Shown here piece after piece: positions 54,901 through 61,523 of a stretch of DNA of 64,000 nucleotides; positions within the stretch are counted from its first letter, which is position 1; each line of letters begins with the position of its first letter. The notes below the pieces were generated by a model. It saw only the letters and a program-made list of their open reading frames with translations. It was not told the origin of the DNA and ran no database searches. Both the position numbers and the translations under genes were made by a program. This DNA is from Erythrocercus mccallii (lineage: Eukaryota; Chordata; Aves; Passeriformes; Dicruridae). Location of the stretch: positions 252,721 through 316,720 of the forward strand of contig VZRG01000539.1 of assembly GCA_013397435.1 (NCBI GenBank). Direction: 5' to 3'.

Positions 54901-57900
54901 TCTGAGCTGCAGGTTGGCTGAAACAGCGTGGTTGCTGCAGCATGAGGAGACTTGCTGATCTCTAGTCAGTCATGTTCCTATGATAAAGCAGCAGAGATGG
55001 TGTTTGTTTTCATGGCTTTCTGGCATTTGTAACAGGCAGCGAACTTACTGTTTTTTTGTGAAACAAAATGATGAATCTAGCAAAGAAATTGATCCTGTTA
55101 CTCACTCCTTGTAAATGATTACAACCATAGTAAGCTGTAAAAAACAGAAAATATGTCAGTGTGTATATGAGCAAGAAAATAACTTCACATCCAGGTTTGA
55201 TCTGCTGTCACTAAGCACAGGTTTTGATTGTATGTATTGTAGATGAGGTCATTGGTTATGTACTGTTTGCATAAAGTAAATTGTTAAGCAAGGAGGTACA
55301 GGTACATGATAGAGCAGCTGGCTGAAGCTTTAGCAATCATGGAGACTGTATGTCTAGTACAAGAAGAGCACTGTGCAAGAGATTTAGAAAAATCTCAGTC
55401 TGCAATGTGCCAACTTGCCACACAGTTGTCAGGGCTGAACTGGAGTCTGCACTGTGTTGTCACAGAACAGTGCTCTAAGTCCCTTAGAAAATATGGTTGT
55501 GCCATTGGAGCCTGTGTTTTCTTCTTCCCAGCTCACAAGTACTTATTTTGTAGGTGCAAGCAGTAGGTCGTGTGCAATGTCCAGTGTAGTTGTGAGACTA
55601 CTTTCCCTTATTCAAATCAGCAGTGTTCAGTAGCATATGAAAACGTGTTTCCCACATTTATGCTGTAGACCTCTTTGATTTGAGCCTGTGTCACTGTGTA
55701 TTTGGATAGTGCACTGAGTACACGATGCTAATACAATGAAGATCTGTAGTCCCTATGGATTTTCCAAGGCTGCTGCTTTTCTGTTATACCCTGGAAGTGC
55801 ACTAAATGCTTCATGACTGCATTTAATGGCAGACTGGTGTCAAAGAGAGGTTTGGCTTGTGTATTCAAACCCAGGATTCTGTCACCTTTCACTGATGCTT
55901 TTCTTTCCATGTATTAGCAGTTCATTAAAAAGAGACTAAATTACAGAAAATTGTTCACTTCCAGAGATCCAAACACCATTTTCAGAGGAAACTCGTTAAC
56001 TTCCAAGTGCATTGATGAGACAATGAAACTGGCAGGGATGCATTATCTGCAAGTTACACTAAAGCCAATTATAGATGAGGTAAGAACAGTTGAGACTGTT
56101 TATTTGGTAAAATGTCATTGTAAAGGCTTTCAGGCAACAAATACTGTTTATTACTTCTCATTTTAAGAACACTGTGTAAGAATAATAGTTAATAGCTGTT
56201 AATAACTTGTTTCTGCATTAAAATCATGTGTGTTAGCTTAGCCACAGCTGAGTCACCCAATTCGGAAACAGTTGGATTGCATTAAAGGAAAATTTCTATT
56301 TATTAAACCAAAATATTCTGTTTTATAAAATCTAGCATATATTGTTTCTGAGAAATTAATAAATATATACAGTAGAAAGCTGTTGAAACATGCTATAAGT
56401 AATGTGTTTCATCCAGTGGTATAAAGAGATACTAAGAGATATTCTTAGATAACTGTGCATGTGATGCACATATTGGAACAATGGTTTATTATCTATCCAG
56501 TCCAGAATGGTGGGTGTGGGTATTTTAGTGCTGTAATTGGGCAATACTTTCAGACCACAGACTTCCTTTAAATGATTTGACAATTTCTTCAGCCATTCTT
56601 GTCTTAATGTTTCATCAGAAAATAAAGAATGTGGATATACTTTCAAATTGACTGTTTTGGAAAAATAGGACTTTTCTTGAACAGCCTGGCTTGAGAGAGT
56701 CTAAAGAACAGTTCTGCATTTCAGTTGAAGGAAAGGGTAGAATGAATTAATGCTACTTTTTGGAAAAAAATAAAGATCACATGTAATTTACCTTTGCTGT
56801 TAAAAGAAAAAATACTGTTTATAAAGTTGGCTTTTGCCTTTTACCTCTCATCTCAAAAGCTAACAGAGTTTTTACTAGAAAGTTTTACTAAAAAGCTAAA
56901 AGTTCTTACAAAACTTTTTGTACTTGGAGATAAACTTAAATATTAATTGTTCACTATGGTTTTTTTTTCTAGATCTGCCAGGTCCATAAACCTTGTGAAA
57001 TTGATCCTGTGAAATTAAAAGATGGTGAAAACCTGGAAAATAACAGGGTATGTATTAGATTTTGAAGACAGTCTCTGTTTATGCCATCAAGTTTAACTGA
57101 GGTCCTCAGAAGTTTGATCTTGCAAATAATTTTGTCATTCATTAGAATACACAGTAAGTTTTCTTGACTACCACCTTACAGTTATTTCACAACAGCTTTA
57201 CATTATGCTATAAATACAATACCTGGAGAAAGTTAATGACTTCTCCTACTGCCCTGAGGACAAGGATAACTTAGCCTGTGGCTGGAGAAAAGGAGGCTCA
57301 AGGGAGACCTCTCTGTCTTCAGCTTATAAGGAGGTTGTAGCAAGGTGGAGGTTGGCCTCTTCTCCCAAGTAACAAGTGACCAGATGAGAGTTGCTTCAGG
57401 GGAGGCTTAAACTGGATATTGGGCGGAGATTTCTTAAGGGTAGTCATGCACTGGAATAGGCTGCCCAAGGAAGTAGTGGGATCAATATCCCTAGAAATGT
57501 ACAAGAGGCATGTGGATGTGGCACATGGGGACATGGTTTAGTGGTGGACTTGGCAGTGCTGGGTTAATCGTAGGACTCAATGATCTGAGAGATCTTTCCC
57601 AGCTTTAATGATTCTATGATTCTGCTGATGATGTAGTAAACAGTGCTAGAAGAAGGAATGATTTGCTATATGGCTGTATCATTTAATGTTTGGTTTGATA
57701 GGAATGATACTTTTACTCTTCATCTTGAATATGTGCATTTTCCAAACAGTATAATTGAGTTCATTTTTCAGGCGTATAATATTGAAAGTGGGATCCTTTT
57801 AATGATGCCACTATGAATAAAACCAAGAATAGTACCACTTTCCACAGCAGAAAATTATACTAATTTTGTCATAAACTTTGCATTTTTCAGGAAAATCTGA

Positions 57901-60900
57901 GGCAATATGTTGATCGCATTTTTACTGTAATTACAAAATCTGGTGTAAGCTGCCCTACAGTGATGTGCGATATTTTCTTTTCACTGAGAGAATCAGCTGC
58001 CAAACGTTTTCAAGGTGAGTTTATGTATATTGTTTTATTTTACATAACTGATAGCTTTTAAATACAGGTGTAGTCTAGCAGTCTGCATGATCCCTATTGG
58101 AATTAGTAATTGAACAGCAGTTTATCCAAAACATCAGTATTTGCAGTATGTCAGTGCTGTTTTCTCATTGGTTATTCATTCCACAAAGGAATGTGATTTT
58201 TGATGATGATTGGAGCTTTTTCTTAAACATCTTTCAAAGGAAAACGGCATTTAAAAAGATCTTTATGATGATCTTTAGTGGGTTCAGTATTTGGAATAAA
58301 AAAAGCATACTCAATTTTCAAATGTTCAGGATTTTGTAATGGCTTATTCTGGCAGATTCCATGCAGTGGAATTATTTTCTGCTTACATGTCAATCTGTAA
58401 TAAAAGCCAGTCTCTAAATTGAAGTTACGGCAAGCTCACTGTTTTAGGAGACCATGTGCCATGAAGGTTTTCTGGTTGTCAAGAGACAGTTCTTTCCAGT
58501 CTCAGTTGTTTTGACTCTGTGAGAGTAAGTGGGCAATGTAAAACCAGAATTAAGCAAAACAACCAAATGGTATTTTCATTAAGGGAAGCAGATTACAACA
58601 GGGAAGTTTTAGAGAGAGTAACATGAGTTCATCTTTTAAACAGTCGCTTTGGAGTAGGCAAGCTCAAGCAGAAAACCATCGACTGTGCTGTTATGCACTT
58701 CATTTTATGTTTAAATAAGTAAAACTTATTTTCTGTAACTACCAGCTGGAATAGATACATTAGGAGTCTGTACAACACTTGTGCTCAGGGCTATAAGTAG
58801 GCAACTGAGACTTGGCCTCTGTGCTGAACGTTTCATAAACTATGTAAATTATTCATCATACTTCAGTGCATATATGGAATAGCAGATGTCTGTGAAATTC
58901 CCTATGTGGTGGAAAACTGAATGGTGTTCTTGCAGCTTATGTTGTGAACCTGCTTATTTTTTAAAGAGGCTCTCATTGACATTTCTTTGGGTTAGGCTAG
59001 CTGATCTCTGGCTCCAAATCCTCTGTCATCAGTTAATCCTGTAACTCACAAATATATACATTATCCAGCACATGCTGGAGTTAGCTCTCTTAAGGCTCTG
59101 ATAATTTCATGAGGCTTTTCAGGAAGGATTATTGAAATGCTGAGTAGAGGTATTTTTTTTTTTAATAGGTGACCTAGATGTAAGGTACACAGCTGTCAGC
59201 AGTTTTATTTTCCTGAGGTTTTTTGCTCCTGCCATTCTTTCTCCAAACCTCTTTCAGCTTACACCACACCATCCAGTAAGTACTGTATCAGTATTTTTCT
59301 AGCTATGTTTATGGTTTCTTCGATTCTTTTAAAAGCTTTTAGGAGAAGTACCTTTGTTAGTTTAAAGATCTATTATCTCTGGCTTGGATATGAAGCATAT
59401 GTTGAATGACTTTATATGTGAAGAACTTGGGAGATACTGGAAGAAGAGTGAAATTTAAGGACAAGGAAGGTAGATGGTCTAAGCTGCTGTGGTAAAAAGG
59501 GGTCATTGCTTCATTCTTGCTGCATCATGTTAATGCTGGATTGATTGTCAGCAGTGTTGTAAATGTTTTGGATATTAAAAAACATATGTCAGACTTCTAG
59601 TAGTTGTTCTTATTGGGAGGATGTGGACAGCCTTGTTTTTGTTTTGCATGTGATTACCTTCGGATCTGAAGGTCAGTAGGGTAGCTATGGAGCATGATGG
59701 CTGCTAATATAAAAGCAACTTTTTTCCTACAGTGTTTTATTAGGTATCTTTCCAATTTATTTTTTTTTGCAACTGAAATAAGAAAGAAGAAATATAATTT
59801 ACCACCTTCTATTCATTATTTTAAGTAGCTAGTCCATATAATGTTGTTCTCCTTCCTAGGATCCTCAGACTTCTCGAACTTTGACACTTATCTCTAAAAC
59901 CATTCAAACACTAGGCAGCTTATCAAAATCTAAATCTGTAAGTATGCTATTTTCATTTAATGGCTTAATTTAGGAGAGTGATTTTTTACCTCTTTTATCA
60001 TTAATTGTAATTAAGCCTTTAAAATGCTTGAGTTACACTAGACTCATGCAAAACTGGTTATGTTTGTTTTGATTATAAGCCTCTGATGTTTAGAGGAAAA
60101 CTAAATCTGTCTTAATCTGAACTAGATTTCAGTAAAGCAAAATTACATGACTAATCTAGAAGTCTGTTTCAGAGGTCTTCATTCCTTCCTTTGGAAGAAA
60201 GACAATGATCAGGAGAAGCTGTCAAGTTCTTTACTTATCTATGATATATGACTGTTTATAGATGGTTTCAGCATTTTAAAACTCAACTGAGAAAAGTTAC
60301 CCAGTAAGGGGAAGGGCTGTACTTTCCTTTTCATACCAGTTCAGTTTTCCGTCAGTGGCGAGATGAGAGCTAGATGCTCATACTCTAGATGTTTGGTTGA
60401 AATAAGTGTACCTGAGACACTGCACCTGCTGGTGGTATTTTGGGGTGGTTGGGGTCTTGTTAGGATTCACTGTGAGTGACTGTGTACCTCAGCTATAATC
60501 CTTCAAGGAGTAGGAGACAGTAGAATTCATTTTCTTATACTTCTTTTCAGGACAAAAATTTAAAGCCAAAGAATTTTGAAGCATTTGAAGAATGCATTAT
60601 TAACTGTAGCAATTAAGTGCATTCTGCTGCCTCTCTGAAATAAAAGTTTGGTACTACTGAATGTGTGCTGTATAACATGAAAGTAGCGCTTGACTTATTT
60701 TACTTCTGGCCAGAAAAAAAACCTGCCTATCTGCAGTGGCTTTTCTCCTGACCTACTGCTATTAACAATAATATTTTCTGTATAAACTGTATGATGATAC
60801 ACATGGTTTTGGCTTTGTATTTCAGGCCAATTTCAAGGAATCTTACATGGCTACATTTTATGACTATTTCAATGAACAGAAATATGCAGATGCAGTAAAA

Positions 60901-61523
60901 AATGTAAGTAATGCATGTGAAGGTTCTAAAAATCCTGCTGTGCTTTTGAAGTTGAATCCTAGAAAGCAATACATACTGTTGGTAAACCAGGCAGTGTGTT
61001 GAGAAAAGCAGACTCCTGATAACTAATATTCAAGAAACTTTTATCAAATTATACATGTCAGTAGAAAAATTTCTTTGCATCTGTTTCTAGTTAATAGATA
61101 GGTTGGATTAACAAGTTGCTGCTTAGAGCTTTTGAGATGTGTGTATTTTGTAGAATGCTGCAGATCTATGATGAAAATTGCCTAGTCTAAAAGGAAGTGA
61201 AAGATCCATATAACAAAGGAGAAGCACAAGAAGTATGGGGTATCTGCAGTTCTACTGCTTAAGAGCATTTGTGCTGGTTTTAGGTTACAACCCAGGAAAC
61301 CTCCAAATTCCTCAAGCTTCTGCCATTGCCTTCTGTTTAATTACTTTTACAAATACTCTTGTAGCTTTGTGCTATGCAAATGTTGAAAGGTTTTAATTTG
61401 GATAGTGTGGTCCTTTCATTTTTACATCTGCTTTTTGTTCACCTTTTAGTTTCTAGATCTAATTTCATCTTCAGGAAGAAGAGATCACAAGAGCATAGAG
61501 CAACCTATATTGCTTAAAGAAGG
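6845..61523 (+). CDS. RASA3: RASA3, Ras GTPase-activating protein 3 (partial, 15 internal exons)
   Basis: The coding join is 6845-6939, 19026-19102, 41180-41260, 43979-44051, 48253-48332, 52346-52450, 52954-53110, 53933-54081, 55965-56079, 56973-57047, 57891-58014, 59169-59275, 59860-59937, 60826-60903 and 61450-61523. All phases agree and there is no stop. The product matches vertebrate RASA3 from about residue 93 to 582: end of C2A, C2B (about 140-265), linker, RasGAP domain (about 330-560). RASA3 is known as a GAP1-family protein that binds inositol tetrakisphosphate and phosphoinositides, sits at the plasma membrane, and stimulates GTP hydrolysis on Ras and Rap1; it matters in platelets and red-cell development. 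It is RASA3 rather than RASA2 because diagnostic stretches such as [18 protein letters not shown] and SSGRRD read as RASA3. The start codon, PH domain and BTK motif lie outside the window. Family recognition is from memory, not a search. Confidence 0.96.
6940..19025 (+). other. 12.1 kb intron between window exons 1 and 2
   Basis: Ordinary AT-rich intron. It holds one probable ancient MIR-like SINE (9043-9165). Apart from that I see no RNA gene, no recognisable coding segment and no young repeat. Confidence 0.85.
9043..9165 (-). repeat. probable old MIR-like (CORE-SINE family) fragment
   Basis: Read on the + strand, the block with GTCAGAAAGAATGTGACTTG and then GGGGTTATGCAGTCAGACTG follows the order of the reverse complement of a MIR SINE (aggcacagagaggttaagtg, acttgcccaaggtcacacag), after a T/C-rich stretch in the right place. 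Divergence is high, as expected for a repeat family older than the split of birds and mammals. Recognition is by eye only. Confidence 0.4.
19026..19102 (+). CDS. RASA3: RASA3 window exon 2 (start of C2B)
   Basis: This 77-nt exon starts in phase 0 and reads [20 protein letters not shown] then HKLAT, ending with the first two bases of an arginine codon. It covers the C2A-C2B linker and first strand of the second C2 domain, about residues 125-150. The acceptor is gtgtttcag. The donor, CG followed by gtagga, is weaker than usual, which is odd because the next intron is the largest in the window (22 kb). Confidence 0.95.
27152..27186. repeat. T-rich tract
   Basis: Runs of T broken by single C and GG, ending in CAG. 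It looks like a strong splice acceptor, but nothing after it continues the RASA3 reading frame, so it is treated as low-complexity sequence. Confidence 0.6.
28090..28655 (+). mobile_element. CR1 LINE, 3' part with internal deletion
   Basis: The stretch follows the CR1 consensus in order: CTGCAGAGGGACCTGGACAGG-like start (28120-28140), GAGTACTGTGTCCAGTTCTG (28182-28201), AGGAGGCTCAGAGAGGACCTT, ATTAGGAAGAAATTCTTCAC (28450-28469), CTGCCCAGGGAGGTGGT, and a degraded tail GATTCTGTGA near 28645-28655. Between the first and second blocks several hundred bases of the usual element are missing. It encodes only the C-terminal part of the reverse transcriptase, with frame breaks, so it is dead. Short open frames here are CR1-derived. 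Confidence 0.9.
28786..28829. repeat. TTTG-rich simple repeat
   Basis: Imperfect repeats of TTTG interrupted by CTG and GGA, about 130 bases downstream of the CR1 tail. Confidence 0.7.
29312..29336. repeat. perfect 10-bp inverted repeat
   Basis: TCATAGGTTT at 29312-29321 and its exact reverse complement AAACCTATGA at 29327-29336 flank the five bases TAGCT. No T run or gene end follows. Its function is unknown. Confidence 0.8.
29576..29605. repeat. perfect 13-bp inverted repeat
   Basis: ACTCAGTAGTAGG (29576-29588), loop TAGT, then the exact reverse complement CCTACTACTGAGT (29593-29605). The stem is too short for a microRNA precursor. It may be a cruciform-forming site, a local inverted duplication or the end of a small DNA element. 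Confidence 0.85.
30040..30143 (+). mobile_element. CR1 LINE, extreme 3' end
   Basis: About 100 bases match the end of CR1: GGGCTTTGAGCAACTTGGTC, then TAGTGAAAGCTGTCCTTGCC, then GTTGGAATTTTATGATCCCT and CCAACCCAAACTATTCTATG. CR1 copies are usually cut short at the 5' end like this, because reverse transcription begins from the 3' end. No coding part remains. Confidence 0.85.
32093..32686 (-). pseudogene. endogenous retrovirus gag remnant (capsid-like)
   Basis: Read on the - strand, one frame runs from 32686 to 32093 with a single internal stop at 32381-32383. Near its middle it contains [14 protein letters not shown], close to the conserved C-terminal capsid motif of orthoretroviruses (Q-G-x-G, then A-x-x-x-A-E-A), preceded by a leucine- and cysteine-containing segment in the expected place. 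The usual order (capsid C-terminal part, then basic linker rich in K, R and N) is kept. After the stop at 32093-32095 a degraded cysteine-histidine cluster resembles a nucleocapsid zinc knuckle. The type looks closest to class II (alpha/beta-like) elements. I found no pol, env or LTR, so it is a broken fragment. Confidence 0.6.
33312..33353. repeat. 26-bp-period direct repeat
   Basis: The 16 bases TTTGTCCCTGTTTTGC occur at 33312-33327 and again at 33338-33353, a local tandem duplication with ten different bases between. A short GT run follows at 33373-33386. Confidence 0.7.
37715..38110 (-). mobile_element. old CR1-like LINE 3' end (L3/CR1 type)
   Basis: On the - strand the sequence has, in order, a segment encoding ILNGVKN (38095 region), GAAATTACCAGACAGAAGGT then TTTAAAAATAAACAAAATTA and AGTACTTCTTC (near 38050-38000), CATGGAGTATAGGTTTGTAG and AGCTATTAAAGC, and finally TACTAGGCTAGA. 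This is the order of the C-terminal coding part and 3' UTR of the older CR1 elements common in turtles, crocodilians and birds. It is strongly diverged, with stops. Confidence 0.55.
41180..41260 (+). CDS. RASA3: RASA3 window exon 3 (C2B)
   Basis: The 81-nt exon completes the split arginine and reads [20 protein letters not shown] then TLAGPS, about residues 150-177 in C2B. The DPYA motif is the conserved loop that holds calcium in other C2 domains; RASA3 C2 domains are known not to behave as classic calcium sensors. The acceptor is cttttctag. The exon ends CCAG followed by gcaagt, so the intron begins with GC rather than GT. Phase requires this exact end. Confidence 0.95.
41261..43978 (+). 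other. 2.7 kb GC-AG intron between exons 3 and 4
   Basis: The 5' end is GCAAGT after CCAG and the 3' end is taattcag. No GT nearby keeps the reading frame, and the remaining donor bases match the consensus perfectly, as is usual for GC donors. Around 42240-42640 the base composition is more even and less T-rich than its surroundings, but I cannot assign a function. Confidence 0.9.
43979..44051 (+). CDS. RASA3: RASA3 window exon 4 (C2B)
   Basis: The 73-nt exon completes an arginine codon and reads [20 protein letters not shown] then FYFE, about residues 178-201. The lysine-rich stretch is the basic face of C2B expected to touch acidic lipid, and [11 protein letters not shown] is the conserved C2 core (N-P-x-F-x-E). 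The acceptor is taattcag. The donor, GAG followed by gttggt, is weak. Ends in phase 0. Confidence 0.95.
44052..48252 (+). other. 4.2 kb intron between exons 4 and 5
   Basis: No repeats of a family I recognise and no exon-like segment in frame. The part around 45000-45900 is somewhat richer in G and C than the rest. Confidence 0.85.
48253..48332 (+). CDS. RASA3: RASA3 window exon 5 (C2B)
   Basis: The 80-nt exon reads [20 protein letters not shown] then VDKMEI and ends with two bases of an arginine codon, about residues 202-228. By comparison with my memory of human RASA3, the acidic stretch after SHFD appears one residue longer here. The acceptor gattag follows a short pyrimidine tract, and the donor is AG followed by gtaata. 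A TATG/TA microsatellite lies about 130 bases downstream in the intron. Confidence 0.94.
48333..52345 (+). other. 4.0 kb intron between exons 5 and 6
   Basis: Contains a TATG/TA microsatellite near its start (48463-48533). Nothing else is recognised. Confidence 0.85.
48463..48533. repeat. TATG/TA microsatellite
   Basis: About 70 bases made of TATG, TGTA and TA units with small interruptions. Likely to vary in length between individuals. Confidence 0.85.
52346..52450 (+). CDS. RASA3: RASA3 window exon 6 (end of C2B)
   Basis: The 105-nt exon completes an arginine and reads [20 protein letters not shown] then [14 protein letters not shown], ending with two bases of a tryptophan codon, about residues 229-263. 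D-E-F-L-G-E is the last conserved C2 strand. The acceptor is ttattacag. The donor, ATG followed by gtattt, is weak, and the intron after it is only 503 bases. Confidence 0.95.
52451..52953 (+). other. 503-base intron between exons 6 and 7
   Basis: The shortest intron in the window. Nothing besides the splice sites is seen. Confidence 0.9.
52954..53110 (+). CDS. RASA3: RASA3 window exon 7 (C2B-GAP linker)
   Basis: The largest exon in the window, 157 nt. It completes the tryptophan and reads [20 protein letters not shown], then [20 protein letters not shown] and a segment ending KSADVE, about residues 264-315. The first half ([18 protein letters not shown]) closes the C2B fold as in other GAP1 proteins. 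The rest is the helical lead-in to the RasGAP domain. Splice sites are aaatcag and gtaatt. Ends in phase 0. Confidence 0.96.
53111..53932 (+). other. 822-base intron between exons 7 and 8
   Basis: No repeat or extra exon recognised. The exon 7 frame stays open for about 30 codons into this intron, with no sign that it is used. Confidence 0.9.
53933..54081 (+). CDS. RASA3: RASA3 window exon 8 (start of RasGAP domain)
   Basis: The 149-nt exon reads [20 protein letters not shown] and continues through [20 protein letters not shown] to VKRT, ending with two bases of a glutamine codon, about residues 316-365. This forms the first helices of the GAP catalytic module just before the arginine-finger loop. 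The acceptor is actgttcag and the donor gtaagt. Confidence 0.96.
54082..55964 (+). other. 1.9 kb intron between exons 8 and 9
   Basis: No repeat family or exon recognised. The open frame at 55306-55566 has no splice context or similarity that I can see. Confidence 0.85.
55965..56079 (+). CDS. RASA3: RASA3 window exon 9 (arginine-finger exon)
   Basis: The 115-nt exon completes the glutamine and reads [20 protein letters not shown] then [18 protein letters not shown], about residues 366-403. The arginine in IFRGNS (around residue 371-372) is the catalytic finger that RasGAP proteins insert into the Ras active site, so the gene keeps the residue needed for activity. H-Y-L-x-x-T-L-K-P is the conserved helix after the finger. 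Splice sites are cacttccag and gtaaga. Confidence 0.96.
56080..56972 (+). other. 0.9 kb intron between exons 9 and 10
   Basis: AT-rich, ending in a long T run before the acceptor. Nothing else seen. Confidence 0.9.
56973..57047 (+). CDS. RASA3: RASA3 window exon 10 (RasGAP)
   Basis: A 75-nt exon, phase 0 at both ends, reading [20 protein letters not shown] then LENNR, about residues 404-428. CEIDP is a family signature of GAP1 proteins. Because it is symmetrical, skipping it would keep the frame but remove part of the GAP domain. Splice sites are ttttttttctag and gtatgt. Confidence 0.95.
57048..57890 (+). other. 0.8 kb intron between exons 10 and 11
   Basis: More than 40 percent of this intron is a CR1 fragment (57271-57622). 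The remaining sequence shows nothing of note. Confidence 0.9.
57271..57622 (+). mobile_element. CR1 LINE, 3' part
   Basis: Close to the CR1 consensus: GGCTGGAGAAAAGGAGGCTC, GGTTGGCCTCTTCTCCCAAG, AATAGGCTGCCCAAGGAAGT, GTGGTGGACTTGGCAGTGCT, then GACTCAATGATCTGAGAGAT and the tail ATTCTATGATTCTG (57611-57624). The insertion is in the same direction as the gene, 270 bases before exon 11. Stops in the reading frame show it is inactive. Confidence 0.92.
57891..58014 (+). CDS. RASA3: RASA3 window exon 11 (RasGAP)
   Basis: The 124-nt exon reads [20 protein letters not shown], then [20 protein letters not shown] and Q, and ends with the first base of a glycine codon, about residues 429-470. This is the central helix pair of the GAP fold. 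The acceptor catttttcag and donor gtgagt are both strong. A CR1 fragment lies about 270 bases upstream in the preceding intron. Confidence 0.96.
58015..59168 (+). other. 1.2 kb intron between exons 11 and 12
   Basis: AT-rich, ending with a run of T just before the acceptor. No repeat recognised. Confidence 0.9.
59169..59275 (+). CDS. RASA3: RASA3 window exon 12 (RasGAP FLR signature)
   Basis: The 107-nt exon completes a glycine and reads [20 protein letters not shown] then [15 protein letters not shown], about residues 471-505. [12 protein letters not shown] is the RasGAP signature (F-L-R-F-x-x-P-A), the most conserved part of the family, which positions the arginine finger. The acceptor has a long T run ending aatag. 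The donor is gtaagt. Confidence 0.97.
59276..59859 (+). other. 0.6 kb intron between exons 12 and 13
   Basis: No feature besides the splice sites. Confidence 0.9.
59860..59937 (+). CDS. RASA3: RASA3 window exon 13 (RasGAP)
   Basis: A 78-nt exon, phase 0 at both ends, reading [20 protein letters not shown] then LSKSKS, about residues 506-531. R-T-L-T-L-I-S-K is a conserved RasGAP helix. The acceptor is ccttcctag and the donor gtaagt. The next in-phase splice acceptor is not the conserved exon at 60826 but the candidate alternative last exon at 60551. Confidence 0.96.
60551..60616 (+). CDS. candidate alternative terminal exon of RASA3
   Basis: A pyrimidine-rich acceptor (tacttcttttcag) is followed by an open frame in the same phase as the end of exon 13. 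It reads DKNLKPKNF, continues without a break and stops after INCSN at TAA 60614-60616, adding 21 residues. A poly(A) signal AATAAA (60639-60644) and a GT-rich stretch follow. If used, the transcript would end inside the RasGAP domain and lack the PH and BTK modules. I do not recognise this peptide in known RASA3 proteins. It may be a chance arrangement or a fragment of something else; only transcript data can tell. Confidence 0.3.
   Translation, partial: DKNLKPKNFEAFEECIINCSN
60639..60671 (+). promoter_or_regulatory. candidate intronic poly(A) signal with GT-rich downstream element
   Basis: AATAAA lies 23 bases after the TAA of the candidate terminal exon. Starting 18 bases past the hexamer, TGTGTGCTGT (60662-60671) resembles the GU-rich element that helps cleavage. 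The spacing fits a real cleavage site near 60655-60665. Single AATAAA hexamers are common in AT-rich introns, so the argument rests on the combination with the in-phase exon. Confidence 0.35.
60826..60903 (+). CDS. RASA3: RASA3 window exon 14 (end of RasGAP)
   Basis: A 78-nt exon, phase 0 at both ends, reading [20 protein letters not shown] then ADAVKN, about residues 532-557. It forms one of the last helices of the GAP domain and matches vertebrate RASA3 with conservative changes. Splice sites are gtatttcag and gtaagt. Confidence 0.96.
60904..61449 (+). other. 0.5 kb intron between exons 14 and 15
   Basis: Nothing recognised. Confidence 0.9.
61450..61523 (+). CDS. RASA3: RASA3 window exon 15 (GAP-PH junction)
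   Basis: The 74-nt exon reads [20 protein letters not shown] then LLKEG, with the last glycine codon split after two bases, about residues 558-582. It ends the RasGAP domain and leads into the PH domain. SSSGRRD is typical of RASA3. Splice sites are ccttttag and gtaagt. The following PH-domain exon should begin with one base plus FMIKRAQGR-like sequence; it is not present up to 64000. Confidence 0.95.

Larger units (their letters stand above)
59938..60825 (+). other. 0.9 kb intron between exons 13 and 14
   Basis: Holds the candidate alternative last exon with poly(A) signal (60551 to about 60670). The rest is unremarkable. Confidence 0.88.
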
